64,000 nucleotides of DNA from Jaltomata sinuosa (GCA_003996215.1 QJPP01001736.1:1-64000), one strand, 5' to 3'; counted from the first letter of the stretch, positions 1-11,059 are shown. Notes: generated by a model not told the origin, from the sequence alone. Translations and numbers: made by a program.

Positions 1-748
1 GTCTCTAAGCATGCCTATCATTACTCTTTCCCTCTTCTTACACTTGAGGTTACCGGTATACCGTCCATTTCATAAACTTATTATGTATACACTGTTATTG
101 CAAGGACCCCAGGTGCGTGTTTCTTACTTTCACTTGTGCCTATGGTGTGTATGTTCTGTTTACTGGCCTCACATGTGGTTCTGTTGATTTCTCTCTGGGC
201 TAGTTCCTGTGTACCTTTCGTTGATTTCTGTGACTGCTTGCTTCTATTCTGCCTGTTACTACGCTTTTATCTTATATGTGCCCAGTCAGCCTATGATACC
301 TACTGGGTACCTTATGCTTCGCATTTAGTGCTCACCCTACCCCCTGCATCTTTTGGTGCAGATCCTAGCCGTTAGATCGCTGTGATTCGTGCTTGGAGAT
401 CTGTTGGGGACTACTTCAGACTGAGGGTGAGCTCTTGGCGATCGGAGCTTAGCTTTAGTTTATCTTTTGCTTTATGTACTCTATTACCATTCAGAGACAT
501 CTGTATATATTGTTTTGGATCGTTTGCACTCTATGTATGTAGTTTTGGCTCTATACTATGATACCAGGTCTTGGGGTTTGGTTTAGTTTCCGCATATGTA
601 TATATTTATATCCCTTTTATCTGTTCTCTTCGTCTTATTCCCTTATTTTTTAGATAGTAGTCCATTACTAACTGTTCTGGGCTACGGGGATTGGTTCACC
701 TACCGGGGGCTGTAGGTGCCATCATGACCGAGAAATTGGGTCGTGACA
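1..748 (+). repeat. 3' part of an LTR (G-like family), cut by the window edge
   Basis: This stretch ends in GGGTCGTGACA, the 3' LTR terminus seen in this group of elements. Its last 110 bases and the segment near 545-575 match, in reverse complement, the G LTR at 41018-41240 (shared landmarks include CTATACTATGATACCAGG). The short frame at 136-375 has no recognisable domain and is not called. Directly after 748 a different LTR family begins mid-sequence, so this looks like the right end of an element inserted into the next repeat. The left end and its target duplication lie outside the window. Confidence 0.7.
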
Positions 749-2866
749 GTCCTCCATCAGGAATCACATTCACGGAGTCAGATTTTTATTGTTTAGACCT
801 CTGCAGCTGATGCTTGGCGTCCATGTAGGCTAGGTTTAATTGAGTAGCTGTAGACCTGTTTTCTCTTGCATATTATTCTGTAGAATGACGGGAGGATTCA
901 TGCTTAGGCCTTCGGGCACAGAGTCTGGAGAAATATTGTATTGTTTGGCATGATGTTTGAAATAGGTAATGTTTGAAATAGGAATGAGGGTGTTAGGGTA
1001 ATGTATTTGTTTTTGGACTGTTTATATTTGTTAATTGGTGTGTGATGTTAGAATCCAGGAAAGTAAACTATTGGAGTAGGTTCAGGGAACCTGAATTATT
1101 GTGAACAAATAAGTGGCTGAGTCATAGCGAACTTCGAAAATAATTCAATTAAAGAAAGTGAGATAAAACAGGAAGAGTTAGAGTCTCAATGTTAGGGGAC
1201 GTCCTCCTTGGACTATGTTATCCTTAGGGAGGGTTCCAGGATTAACGTATCGATTGAGCATGTGTTTAGAGGGTAAATCATAAATTAGTCTTCAGATAGA
1301 ATATCAATGTGGGGGTCATGAACGCATTTATTGGGTAGATGATGGTTATTTTTTCTCAATGCAAATACGTGTTCATGTAATTGTAGCTTAGTATTGTACG
1401 TGCATTGCATGCTTAGGGAAGAGAATTGTGAATGTCTAATTATCCGGGTGTTAATTATGTGAGATGAACTTGGTTTGTTGTTTGTTAGTTTACAAGTGTG
1501 TTTTGTTCATTAAATATTGACTGGTTGAATTGTGTATGACATTTGTTTGGCTCGGGTACCACGCCTGGTATGAGATACACATTTGGTTGGCTCGGGTACC
1601 ACGCCTGATATAGGATACTTATGGGTTGGCTCGAGTACCACGCCTGGTACAGGTTCTATAATGGTTGGCTCGGGTACCACGCCTGGTATGGATTTATTTA
1701 TACTTATTGATTGTATTTCTTTGATGGTTTCATGAGTGGACCGGGTTAATTGATAAAATTGTAATTATTGCATATTGGTCCCTGAGAGGCCGGGTAGTTA
1801 AACTTAAATGTAAAGTTAATCCTCGTGTAGGCCTGGAATCGCATGTTAAACACTTACGTGTGGGTCTAGGGACCCTTGGTTGGTTCGGGTAAAATAAAAA
1901 GGGTATATGCTATTGTTCATTGTTTAAGTGGTTGTTGAACCCGTTTCATGTGGTTGCTAAACTAAAAGGTAGACTGAGGGAATGGGGTTATATTGCTGGG
2001 TGGTTATTACCTATTAGGTATTGTCTTAGGGATCTTTGGGCAATCCGGGCACTCGTAAGTAGTGAACAAATGTATGTGGTCTAGTTATTGAGTAGTTGGG
2101 CATACTTCTGGTTGTGGAGTCATAGTGATTGACCTGAACAAGGAATGATAGTTTGGGACTGAACTTAGTTTTCATATTGTTGCAAGTTGACTTGGGAAGT
2201 CCTAGAGTTAGGTGTGACTTGGGAAGTCTAAGTGTTCAGTATGACTTGGGGAGTCCTAGGTGTCATGGTGTAGAGTCTCCAAGTTGTGAAGTTGGCAATG
2301 GAGAGGGGTAGGAAGGCTCGGGACGAGGCGTATAAGTTCTTGGTGTTGATATCATGGTGGTAATGGTGGATGTGGAAGGACAGGATTATTGTAACTTATT
2401 GCATTATTTTCTCCTAACTTCTTATATGATGGTATACGGTGGATTCGGATCGACCGATGATGCCTACAAGTAGTACGTGTTGTTTGTACTGATACTACTT
2501 TTGCTATACCTCTTAGGGTATAATCTGGTTGTAGGGTCAGTGATGTTTCTTAGGTACAGGACGACGTTGATCTTCAACAGCTTCTACTCTTCATTTTCAT
2601 GAGGGAAGCTGTGTCTCTTTTTATATCTTGAATTTCTCCTTTCAAGCTCTTGTACATGTTTAGACTAGTTCCTAGGGAGGGTTATTTTCAAGTTTATTAA
2701 AGGATTTCTATGTAATGGAGTTGTAAGAGTTTTCTATTACTAAAAAGGAATTTTCCTTATGTTTTACTTTTAATTTTCGCATTGCCTGTTGGATCAGGTG
2801 GTAAGGGTTCTCCTAGCTAGGTTCTTAGAGTAGGTTCCCGCACGGCCCGATAGTTGGGTCGTGACA
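749..2866 (+). repeat. LTR fragment related to B family, 3' portion
   Basis: The sequence parallels the B LTR from about 11440 onward (the block around CACGGAG.CAGA, then GCTGCTTGG.GTCCA.GTAG). It ends at 2866 in the same TAGTTGGGTCGTGACA terminus as B. It has four GTACCA-hairpin units at 1549-1688 but lacks the 50-bp array of B, so it is a sister subfamily. No tRNA primer-binding site follows 2866, so it is a 3' LTR or solo LTR end. Its 5' part lies left of the window, beyond the element that ends at 748. Confidence 0.7.
1549..1688 (+). repeat. Four-unit hairpin array in LTR (GTACCA..TGGTAC type)
   Basis: Four units of GGCTCGGGTACCACGCCTGG begin at about 1549, 1589, 1628 and 1667. Each can fold as GTACCA, loop CGCC, TGGTAC. 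Unit two has drifted (TGATAT on the 3' arm). The spacers are unrelated to each other. Confidence 0.8.
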
Positions 2867-3480
2867 TTCTTCTTCTAATGTATTGACACAACCTCCATAT
2901 GTATTGATATATACAGATACAGTAAAATACATATTTAAGTATTCTATACTATTGATACATATATATATAATCAATACATATATGATACATATTGATAAAG
3001 TTTCTATACACATCCTATACATATTCTATACAATAGTGATATAATTTTTATATACACATACATATTGTATACAATAAATATATAGTTTTTAATACACATT
3101 CATATAATCTTTAGTTGCAATAATTATTTAGATACATATTCTATACAATAATTATATAATTTTTTATAAATATTTTATACATATACATATTTTATACAAT
3201 TATTATATCATTTCTATACACATCATATACACTTGTATCAGATATGATTGATACAAGTACATATTGTATTAGATACAAATATATATTCATACAATTACAA
3301 TTGTATATAAAATTTATATTGACTAAGAGTGAAAGGAATAAAATAAATAATTTTTTTATACAATCAACTCAAAAAAATAGAGGGTATGAAAATTCTAGAC
3401 CTTGTATAAGACGTAACCTACAAATTTGTAAAAGTATAACTTAATTAGAATTTGTCAAGAAAGTAAGATATTATATATTA
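2867..3480. repeat. AT-rich degenerate tandem repeat
   Basis: This is extremely AT-rich DNA built of loosely repeated units like CATATTCTATACAATA followed by a run such as TATATAATTTTT. Recognisable units start near 3020, 3061, 3135 and 3186, so spacing is irregular (about 40 to 75 bases). No convincing gene is present; the short open frames here are low-complexity. Confidence 0.6.
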
Positions 3481-3840
3481 ATATATTTATTGTACACTTT
3501 TTATAATAAAAAGAAATAAAAAAGAGCAAAAAAAAAGAAATAAAAAAGGCAGCAATTTTTTTTTAAAAAGAGCAACGAAAAAAACAACAACAAAAAAAGT
3601 AAAAAAAACCAGCAAAACAAAAAAAGAAAGAAGAAAAGCAAAAAAAAAAAAAAGTCAACAAAAGCTGTAAAATTAGACTAAATGGATCTAATTTAGGCTT
3701 CTATATCAATGGCTAAAAAAATGAAATTAAAAAGGCTGTAAGGTTATATTCTGCCCAATAGGTCAAACATGAGCCATTTTAAAAAAAAATTTGATCAACC
3801 CCGTGTCCTTTTCCCTAGTTAAATATCCCTTAAATAGTAT
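3481..3840. repeat. A-rich / purine-rich low-complexity stretch
   Basis: Runs of A broken by GCAA, AAAG and CAACAA occupy about 3500-3660, followed by unremarkable AT-rich DNA. No gene, RNA or transposon terminus is recognised. Confidence 0.5.
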
Positions 3841-4480
3841 ATCTCCCTCCCTACTAAAACACAGTTAAAATTGACTTCCAAAATTGACCTCCAGAGCAGT
3901 TCTTAGAGAAAATTGACTAAAATCATAGGTCGAAAAAGTGTTGATCGAAAAAAAATCCAACCTCCGGAAGTCACGAGGTCAGTTATTTTTTTAAAAAAAA
4001 TGGAAAAAGCCGACCTCCTCAGGGGGGCGCTTACTTTTTTTTTTTAAAAAAAGTTTGTTCCGACCTCAGGAGGTCGATTTTTAAAATTATAAAATAATAA
4101 AAAATACACAATCCAGGATTCGAACCCCCATCTTCTTTGTGGTAGAAATTCTACTACTAAACCATTGAAGCTTATTGGCTAAAGACTATGTTGTTTTTTT
4201 GTTTATACTCTTTAAATTTATATTTTTGTGAAAAAAAAATCGACCTTCGAAGGTCGACTTTTTCCAAAAAAAAAAATAAATTAAAAACCAACCTCCTAAA
4301 ATCGATATTTTCTATTTGTTGCCCTTTTTTTTGGTATGCCGCTTCGCCAGCAAGAAGCGAAAGAACCAAGTTTTCTATGGTGATGTCGATGTTTTGGATT
4401 TTATTTTTTTTACACAATCTCGTGAGATTGGTTTTTTCAAGTGGATTTGGGGCCTTTTTTTGAAAAAAAAAATTTAGTGT
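3841..4480. mobile_element. Possible remnant of a CACTA-type element (palindromic GACCTC repeats)
   Basis: Several copies of a GACCTC-type motif occur in both orientations between poly-A/T tracts. They include CGACCTC-AG-GAGGTCG at 4061-4076 and the perfect palindrome TCGACCTTCGAAGGTCGA at 4240-4257. Such short inverted motif clusters resemble the subterminal repeats of plant CACTA transposons. No CACTA terminus or 3-bp target duplication was identified, so the class is an inference. Overlapping short frames on both strands at 4172-4463 run through the repeats and are not called as genes. Confidence 0.3.
4107..4173 (-). other. tRNA-like relic
   Basis: On the minus strand the sequence has a D-arm-like start (TGGTTTAGTAGTAGAA), a possible 5-bp anticodon stem around a 7-base loop, and a box-B-like GGTTCGAATCC. 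The T stem has mismatches, the two acceptor arms do not pair, and position 33 of the loop is C rather than U. This is a degenerate tRNA-derived sequence, perhaps the head of a SINE, not a functional tRNA gene. Confidence 0.4.
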
Positions 4481-6360
4481 CTTTCCTATTGTCTGTTATT
4501 GTTGTTAAATTTTTTGTGAGGACGGGGGAAGTTCTGTTAATAAAAATGAGAGGCAGTGTCATCCTAGTTAAAATTTGTGCCTATATGAGCGGCAAGTTTT
4601 TAAGTTTGTCAAGTTAAATTGGCATGTAACAACATGTAACTCGCCAAAGCCACTCTAATAATATGGTAACAAGAAAAATGGAATAATAGTGCAATTTTTT
4701 TTTATTTTTTTTGGATACCTAGTGCAAGATTAACGATTAAATTGTCTTGATAGTGTAAAAAAAATGTACTCTCTATGTATATAATCGCAATTCGGTATTA
4801 TTAAATAGTTATCAATTATTTTGACTTCTATCTGGTTTAAAAAATTAAATATTTACCTTCTGAAAGGATACATTGATCTTTGTTATTCTTCAAAGATAAA
4901 AGGGCGGTCAGATTCTTTTTTTTTTTTTGGCTTTATAAAACCGTAGTGTAGATTCAAATACTTCAACCATAATCCTTGAATGAATGACCAATATATTGAT
5001 CTAAAAAGATAAGATTTAGAACAGTTTAATAAAGACTCTTGTCCGCATGGATTGTACAGAACATGGGCTGCTGACATCCTCCGTATCAGCAATGTTTTAT
5101 GTGGGAAAAAAATAAAAAAATGAACCAAACGTATGTACAATGGTTTATGGAATTGGAATGAGTGGTGGAATCAGAATTCATATCAAACGGGTTCAAAATA
5201 TAAAGAAGCAAAAATACAAAACTCACAGGATGAAAAACATAGCGAGAAGGGGAAAAAAAGATTAATCTTAACCCGCTAAATTTAATTTACCTTATCATAC
5301 CACGTTTACCATTTCTTTCTACTTTTACCCTGCTCCATCGAGCCTTCTTAAAAATTTCTTATGCTTTTCTTTCTTTTATTTTGAACTTTTTTAAAGTTCT
5401 AAATAGTGTCCATTCAATCATTTGTTACTTTAAAAATTGTCAAGATTATCTAAAAAGATGTAAGAACTGAGTTACTAATATTATTATGCATATTCAGAAG
5501 ATAGATAAATGGCATCGCCAATTTATTTTAGTTCAATTTACTAGGTTTGTCATTTGTAAAAAAGACAAATGATGAATAAATCAAATAAGTTTAGTTTAGT
5601 TTAGTTTCCATCTCTCTAGAATAGAATTGAAAAAAAATAGAAAAGAAATACCATGAAATGAAAAAAAAATTCAATTAAATAGATATTGTTAAAAGGATAT
5701 TCACGACTTTTAAATTTATGTACCTTATTTTAAGAAAATATATTTTCTATCTCAATTTCAAGTTTAATAACAATTCATCAATTTTAAAAAGAGTTTTTTT
5801 CGAATTAGTACATATAAAAAGAGTTATGCACAAATAAAATGAGTAATAGAGATAAGAAGAATAAAAGACAAAAAAAAAATATGCCTAATAAATTTGTACA
5901 AAGACAAATTGAGAAGGAGAAATAGCATAAAAGAGAAAAATAATAAAAATAAAGAAGAATAAAGATCCAAGCCCAAAAATTGAGCTCATTTCAGAGAAGC
6001 TGACTATTAATGAATCCCCTTAACCACTGAGCTAAGCTTCTCATCTATTTTTATGGGTTTCATTTTAATATATATACTAATAAAATTAGAATTTGACTTT
6101 ACGTATATAATGTAATTTTTCGAAGAAGGAGGTTCGGGTGAACCCCTGACTCTACCTAGATCCGGCCCTGCATGTTATGAGAAGATAACTTTGAATAAAT
6201 GAATGAAGCGAGCGGGGCCATACATTGAAATGTGTGTATGGTCATTTATCCCATTCCCATAGCAATAAAAGAACGAAACAGACTTGCCTTAATTGGCTTC
6301 TAGGCTCATCTATGCTTGAGTCATTCATGAGGGATTAATTGACTTTTGATACACTGCTGT
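4481..6360. other. AT-rich non-coding region upstream of the P450
   Basis: No gene is supported here. The 85-residue minus frame at 4883-5140 crosses low-complexity sequence and has no domain. A short (TTTAG)n-like run lies near 5586-5607. Minus-strand sequence near 5983-6040 has a tRNA-like TTAGCTCAGTGGTTAAG block. The GTTCGGGTGAACCCC..CTAGATCC segment at about 6131-6170 looks like the tail of a common small transposon remnant. None of these is resolved into a complete element. Confidence 0.4.
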
Positions 6361-6418
6361 TAATAATGCAAATCAATTCTAGCAATATTGCATATATACT
6401 CGTTTCTTCACATTCGTG
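6361..6418 (+). promoter_or_regulatory. Candidate core promoter of the P450 gene
   Basis: A TATA-like CATATATACT at 6391-6400 lies about 20 bases before the ATG at 6419. If it is the true TATA box the 5' leader would be very short, so another upstream element may be used instead. Confidence 0.3.
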
Positions 6419-8043
6419 ATGACATCCTTAACTATTGCTTCTCTGCTCTGCTCTTCTCCTGCATTTCCAACTCAAATGACTTTGATATGGACAACTATTG
6501 TGGTTGCTCTATTTGTATATGCCTTCTATGAGCTGCTAAACATTTTGAAGAGAAAAAGGCTTCCTCCAGGTCCAAAAGGGTTTCCCATTTTAGGACATCT
6601 TCATTTGTTAGGGAAAAATCCACACCAAGATTTACAAAAACTAGCCAAGAAACATGGTCCTATTATGTATGTGCGACTGGGGCTAGTACCTACAATAGTT
6701 GCCTCGTCTGCTGATGAAGCCGAGAAGGTCCTCAAGACATATGATCACATCTTTGCTAGTAGGCCGCATCATGAAGCATCTCAATATTTGGCTTATGGCC
6801 AAAAGAATTTGGTCTTTGCAAAGTATGGTGCGTATTGGCGCAACATGCGCAAATTGTGCACTGTGCATCTTTTGAGCAATCACAAGATCCATTCATTTCA
6901 ATCCATGAGAAAGCAAGAAGTTGAACTTCTGATTGAATCAATTAAAAAGGAAGCTCATGATCGGGTAGCTGTTGATGTTAGTGCAAAGATTACGTCCTTG
7001 AATGCTAACTTGACTTGCTTAATGGTGTTTGGAAAGAAGTACATGGGTGAGGACTTGGACAAGAGGGGATTCAAAGCTTTTGTTCAAGATGTTGTGCATT
7101 TAGCAGCAACACCAAATCTTGGAGATTTTTTCCCATTCCTTGGTGTTATTGATCTTCAGGGTCTCACTCGCAAGCTCAAGGATCTTTCAAAGGTGTTTGA
7201 TGAGTTTCTTGAGAGGATTATTGATGAACATGTTGAGTATCATGACCAGAAGCAAACCAAGGACTTTGTGGACACCATGATGGACATAATGCAATCTGGA
7301 GAAGCAGAATTTCAGTTTGACCGTCGTCACATAAAAGCTATCCTCTTCGTATGTACTTTCATCCCATATTTTCATATATACTATTATGATGGTTGTGCTA
7401 ATTAATTCCCCTGTTTCCTTTTCTATAACAGGACATGCTTATAGCTGCAATGGACACTACAGCATCATCAGTGGAATGGATACTCACAGAACTTCTTAGG
7501 CACCCGCAAGTGATGAAGAAACTTCAAAAGGAGTTGCAAGAAGTGGTAGGCCTTGAAAGAATGGTACAAGAATCCGACCTGGAGAACATAAGCTACTTAG
7601 ACATGGTTGTAAATGAAGGCCTGAGGCTGCATCCTGTAGTGCCACTATTTTATCATGAGGCCATGGAAGATTGTGTAGTCGATGGTTTTCACATACAAAA
7701 GGGATTCCGAATCATGGTAAACTGTTACGCAGTTCAGAGGGATCCAAATGTTTGGCCTGAACCTGAGAAATTTATGCCTGAGAGATTTGTTGGGAGCAGT
7801 ATAGATTTTCGTGGACGCGACTTCCAACTTGTACCATTTGGCTCTGGTAGAAGAAGTTGCCCTGGAATGCAGTTGGGAGTTACCGTCGTCCGCCTTGTGG
7901 TTGCACAATTGGTGCATTGCTTTGAGTGGGAGCTTCCAAATGGTATGCAGCCTTGTGACTTAGACATTGATGAGCAGTTTGGGATAGTAACATGCAGAGA
8001 AAAGCCTTTAATGGCTATTCCAACTTACAGACTAAACAAATGA
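6419..8043 (+). CDS. Cytochrome P450, CYP71 clan, CYP736A-like
   Basis: Predicted haem-thiolate monooxygenase of 513 residues, anchored in the ER membrane and using electrons from NADPH-P450 reductase. There are two exons, 6419-7348 and 7432-8043, split by an 83-bp phase-0 GT..AG intron, the usual position for this clan. The start is the ATG at 6419; the GTG just before it is not a plant start. A second Met at codon 20 (6476), directly before the membrane helix (about 21-40), is an alternative start. Landmarks are the LPPGPKG hinge at 48-54, AAMDTT on the I helix at 315-320, E372..R375 of the K helix (EGLR), PERF at 426-429 and FGSGRRSCPG with haem-ligand Cys453. Length and motifs are complete, with no stop or frameshift. 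The AAMDTT core departs slightly from the usual (A/G)GxD(T/S). Overall similarity recalls CYP736A proteins; the substrate cannot be inferred. Confidence 0.95.
7349..7431 (+). other. P450 intron 1 (83 bp, phase 0)
   Basis: The donor is GTATGTAC after the Phe codon at 7346-7348. The acceptor is TTCTATAACAG before GAC ATG CTT. In-frame stop codons and AT-richness mark it as intron, and joining the flanks gives an uninterrupted P450 fold across the I helix. Confidence 0.93.
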
Positions 8044-8286
8044 TACAAATACAATGCATGCAGATGTAAGAGAACTACAGTGTTTCTAAACTTCACATTT
8101 TATTACAAGCAACATTGAAAGTTTCTACTATATGATTTTGTGATTGTTGTGTGCTTCCCCTGCTATTCTACAAATACTGCACTGACTGTACATCTATTCC
8201 TAATTAGATTGGTATCTTCCAAAAGTTTCATTGCATATACAATTGAGCTTTGTTTTCTTGTTTCCTTTTGAATGTCTTTTGACAAG
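8044..8286 (+). other. 3' flank / probable 3' UTR of the P450
   Basis: AT-rich non-coding sequence follows the TGA stop at 8041-8043. No single polyadenylation signal stands out; a plus-strand AATAAA at 8293-8298 lies inside the opposite-strand exon candidate. Confidence 0.4.
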
Positions 8287-8381
8287 TCAAGAAATAAACG
8301 TTCCGAACTGAAGTACCATCACTGGATCATTCTTCTTGGCACGCTCTCTAACCCGCTGTCCACTGATACTCGGGTCCAAAC
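8287..8381 (-). CDS. Candidate terminal exon of an unidentified minus-strand gene
   Basis: Read on the minus strand, a pyrimidine-rich tract ending TTGTGTGCAG (the AG lies just right of 8381) is followed by 30 open codons and a TGA at 8287-8289. The predicted end reads LDPSISGQRVRERAKK and then NDPVMVLQFGTFIS. It is charged and not low-complexity, with codon use like a real exon. No upstream exon was recognised between here and the transposon block at 9532, so it may be the surviving last exon of a disrupted gene, or chance. I do not recognise the family. Confidence 0.35.
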
Positions 8382-9531
8382 CTGCACACAATGCAGAAAA
8401 GGAGTGGGTGAGTACGTAAACTACTTATATTTGAACAAGTTAACCTTCTTTAGAACCTTATGCATCCTCTGTGTTCGCTTCTACTGCTCTTAACTAACAT
8501 GATGAAAATCGTATATCACAACATTGAATAGAATAAAAGATACTTTCTCAATGTTTTCTAAAATATTTTGAATCGTTAGCTATGTTGACTTGTAGTACTT
8601 TTTGTGTGGCTTTTAAATATGTGATTTTTAAAAAATATTATTAAAGAATCTATTCTCAAATTCATAGTCAAAATTAAATTGGGACAACCAGAGTAGTAAA
8701 TTACTCTTATAATATGACTCAGTTATAAACACACTCATTGTAATTCTAAACCAAATACTTAGCACACCCTTGAAAATTTACACCAAACACCCTGTCATAT
8801 GAATCAACTATAGATAGATACAACACCTGTATTTTAAAATAAAACACTCACGCTTTCTATACTACAAATGTCCTGACAAGTATATGTATTAGCATAAACA
8901 ATATTTCCATGTTACTAGGGTGTATCTGCAATTAATCCTATACAAATATTTAACCCAGTTAATGTCCTGCTATTTTTTTTCTTTACCTAATAATTGGACA
9001 ATTTTGTTAAGAAGAAAGAGTTTGCCTCTCTGAGATAGAATCACCGCCACATCCATCAGCATTAACAAACTTAATTTTTCTGCCTACATATGAGTGGGTG
9101 AAAGAATATAAATAAATATTCATAAATTGTACATTATTTTCTTCTCCAAAACTTAAATTTCACCAAAAGATCCTTGTTGAATAGTCAATTTCTAGTTATT
9201 TTTGTTGCAATAGATAACTCTTGAGCTTCAATAAAGCTATATAAAACTAGTGCTGACAAATAAGCGGATCGAATTGAATATGGAAGATTTAAAAAGTAAA
9301 AAAGATAGTAGATAGCCAGTTTTAGTATTGATGGTTGAAAAATAACCAACAATTGCAAAAATAGTTACACCAATGAGTTTTAACGGGAAACACCCCATTT
9401 AGTTATCCTTCCTCGCAGATAATGGTGGCAAACGAGCGGATAGGTTTGAATTTGAGTTTGGATGGACGGATTAAAACGAGTTAAACAAAAATAAATTAGG
9501 TAAAAATATGGGTGGGGTAATATAAAATCCT
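8382..9531. other. Intergenic, no gene recognised
   Basis: AT-rich non-coding DNA. Two related segments, one near 9252-9280 (TGCTGACAAATAAGCGGATCG) and one near 9421-9450 (TGGTGGCAAACGAGCGGATAG), suggest an old dispersed repeat. No ends or coding sequence could be defined. Confidence 0.4.
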
Positions 9532-10482
9532 TGTAAGACAATACAGAGCATTAGGTGCAGTGAAAATATCAGTTCGACATCCTTTCAACCATTGTTATAG
9601 AGTAGTGGAGTCGGTGACATCGTCTGCATTCGTTTTTCAATTTCAATGAGTCTTCTAAGCACTCAACCTCACTATTAGATGGTATGAAATTTTAGAGAAA
9701 ATTGTGCTTTGCGATCAGAATCGGATTATGCCATATATATAACTGTTCCTTCATCAAGAACAGTTTTGAGCAGTTCTTATAAATAAGGGTCGACAGTTTT
9801 ATGAGGTTATGAGCAGTTACACTCAGGGTGTCTCAACAAGATTGGGGGCCTAAAGTCAAACTTCACGAAGAGGCCTTAATTTTTTTTTCTAGTTTACATA
9901 TATATCGGATAACAATAACAACAATAACATATCCAAGTATAATTCTATTAGTGAGGTCTAGGGAGTGTACGATATATATGACTTTATGCAGTAAGAATGT
10001 AATCAATGCAATTTTTCAATGAAAAAGTATAATATAAACTTTGAATAATAAATCTGATTCAAGAATTTGAGATGTTGATATAATGATATTGAAATAGTGT
10101 TGCGTTGAATTTCATAAGTTGATATAATGATATCGAAATAGTGTTACGTTGCTTCAATATAGTGATAACTTGTTGCAATGTTTGAAATTTGAAAAAAGCA
10201 CCAAACAAATTTGATCTTTTTGTAAACAGACAATAATCGATTTTTTCTGTCCAAATTTCCTTTTTAAATTTGACTGTACATGAGATTTTTTAAATATATA
10301 TATATATACATACATTTTTTGGGAAGAAATGGGGGCCCCAAAAAAATTTGGAGCCCTAAGCGGTTGCTTTAGTTGCCTTATGGTCAAGCCGGCCATGGTT
10401 ACACTAATTGGAGAAGTTGGACGTTTATCTCTCTTTGTATACAGACCATTACAAAAGTTCAATTATTGAACTTTAACTAATA
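9532..10482 (-). repeat. LTR of Ty1/copia element H (3' LTR in its minus-strand sense)
   Basis: In minus orientation the LTR would start at 10482 (TATTAG, a likely mutated TGTTAG) and end at 9532 (TTACA). Just outside the start lies the reverse complement of AAGTGGGAGGA, the polypurine tract typical of plant copia elements. It is interrupted by a 574-bp hAT-like element plus its 8-bp duplication. Without these the LTR is about 369 bp, an ordinary copia size. The 9532 boundary is less certain than the 10482 one. Confidence 0.6.
9824..10397. mobile_element. Non-autonomous hAT-like transposon (574 bp)
   Basis: An 8-bp target-site duplication GTTACACT flanks it at 9816-9823 and 10398-10405. The left end CAGGGTGTCTCAA and the reverse complement of the right end CATGGCCGGCTTGA are imperfect terminal inverted repeats resembling the CAGGGCCGGCTC class of plant hAT elements. 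GGGGGCC-type motifs occur just inside both ends. The short frames at 9828-10022 and 10154-10462 have no transposase similarity, so it is non-autonomous. It sits inside the LTR of copia element H, whose sequence continues on both sides. Confidence 0.8.
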
Positions 10483-10494
10483 TCCTCCCACTTG
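10483..10494 (-). other. Polypurine tract of copia element H
   Basis: The plus strand reads TCCTCCCACTTG, so the minus strand reads CAAGTGGGAGGA, the purine-rich tract found next to the 3' LTR of many plant copia elements. Confidence 0.6.
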
Positions 10495-11059
10495 GTCTGT
10501 ATATATAATGACCAAAGTTACATGTACTTAAGAGAATCATAATGTATGGATCATGGCAATAGTTCCTCTAGGAGCGAGTAATACATGAATGATATCGCAA
10601 TGCATTATGCCTTTAAACTTTAGCTCATATTATATAATGAATAAATTTAATATTTATTGTAGGTTCATACTTTAGCGATATTTTTGAAAATAAAATTGAT
10701 TATGCACACAGTTACAAATATGAAAAATATCATATAAAATAGAATTTCATAAACATTCGTTGTTACAACGGAATTTTACATAGTGAAACTAAGTCTCATT
10801 GTGACTATATGATGCTTAAAGTTTTACGATAGCATGCCTTTAGTTAAAGGATCAGCTAACATCAGTTCAGTGTTAACGTATTCAATGATCATTTTTTTTA
10901 ATCTTTAGCACGTTCTCTTATGGCTAGATACTTGATGTCGATGTGCTTGCTCCGAATTTCACTTTTGTTATCCTTAGCCATAAAGACAATAGCTGAATTA
11001 TCATAATATAACTTTAATGACTTAGAGATAGAGTCGATAATTCTAAGCCCAGAAATGAA
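10483..11059 (-). pseudogene. Copia element H: RNase H end of pol (left part)
   Basis: The minus-strand frame at about 10898-11059 encodes the RNase H end of a copia polyprotein, with ISGLRIIDSIS, KLYYDNSAIVFMAK and SKHIDIKYLAIRER. In-frame stops follow it. The frame is cut at 11059 by insertion of element B. The missing upstream half is found beyond B at 37433, where the same domain continues. The translated frame of 10898-11098 runs past 11059 into the B LTR, and that last part is not copia. Confidence 0.8.

Noticed and set aside
136..375. 79-residue hydrophobic frame
   Set aside because: Inside an LTR end; composition reflects T-rich DNA; the homologous G LTR shows no conserved frame.
1549..1688. 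CRISPR-like array
   Set aside because: Repeats are hairpin units within LTRs of a plant genome, with unequal spacers and no cas genes.
4107..4173. Functional tRNA gene
   Set aside because: Acceptor arms do not pair, the T stem has mismatches and the base before the anticodon is wrong.
4172..4463. Opposed frames of 81 and 91 residues
   Set aside because: Low-complexity translation of poly-A/T tracts and palindromes; each is the shadow of the other.
6416..6418. GTG start for the P450
   Set aside because: Plant nuclear translation starts at ATG; the adjacent ATG at 6419 is used instead.
7187..7375. Minus-strand frames overlapping the P450 (also 6683-6941, 7645-7967)
   Set aside because: Antisense shadows of a strongly supported gene, with no domain similarity.
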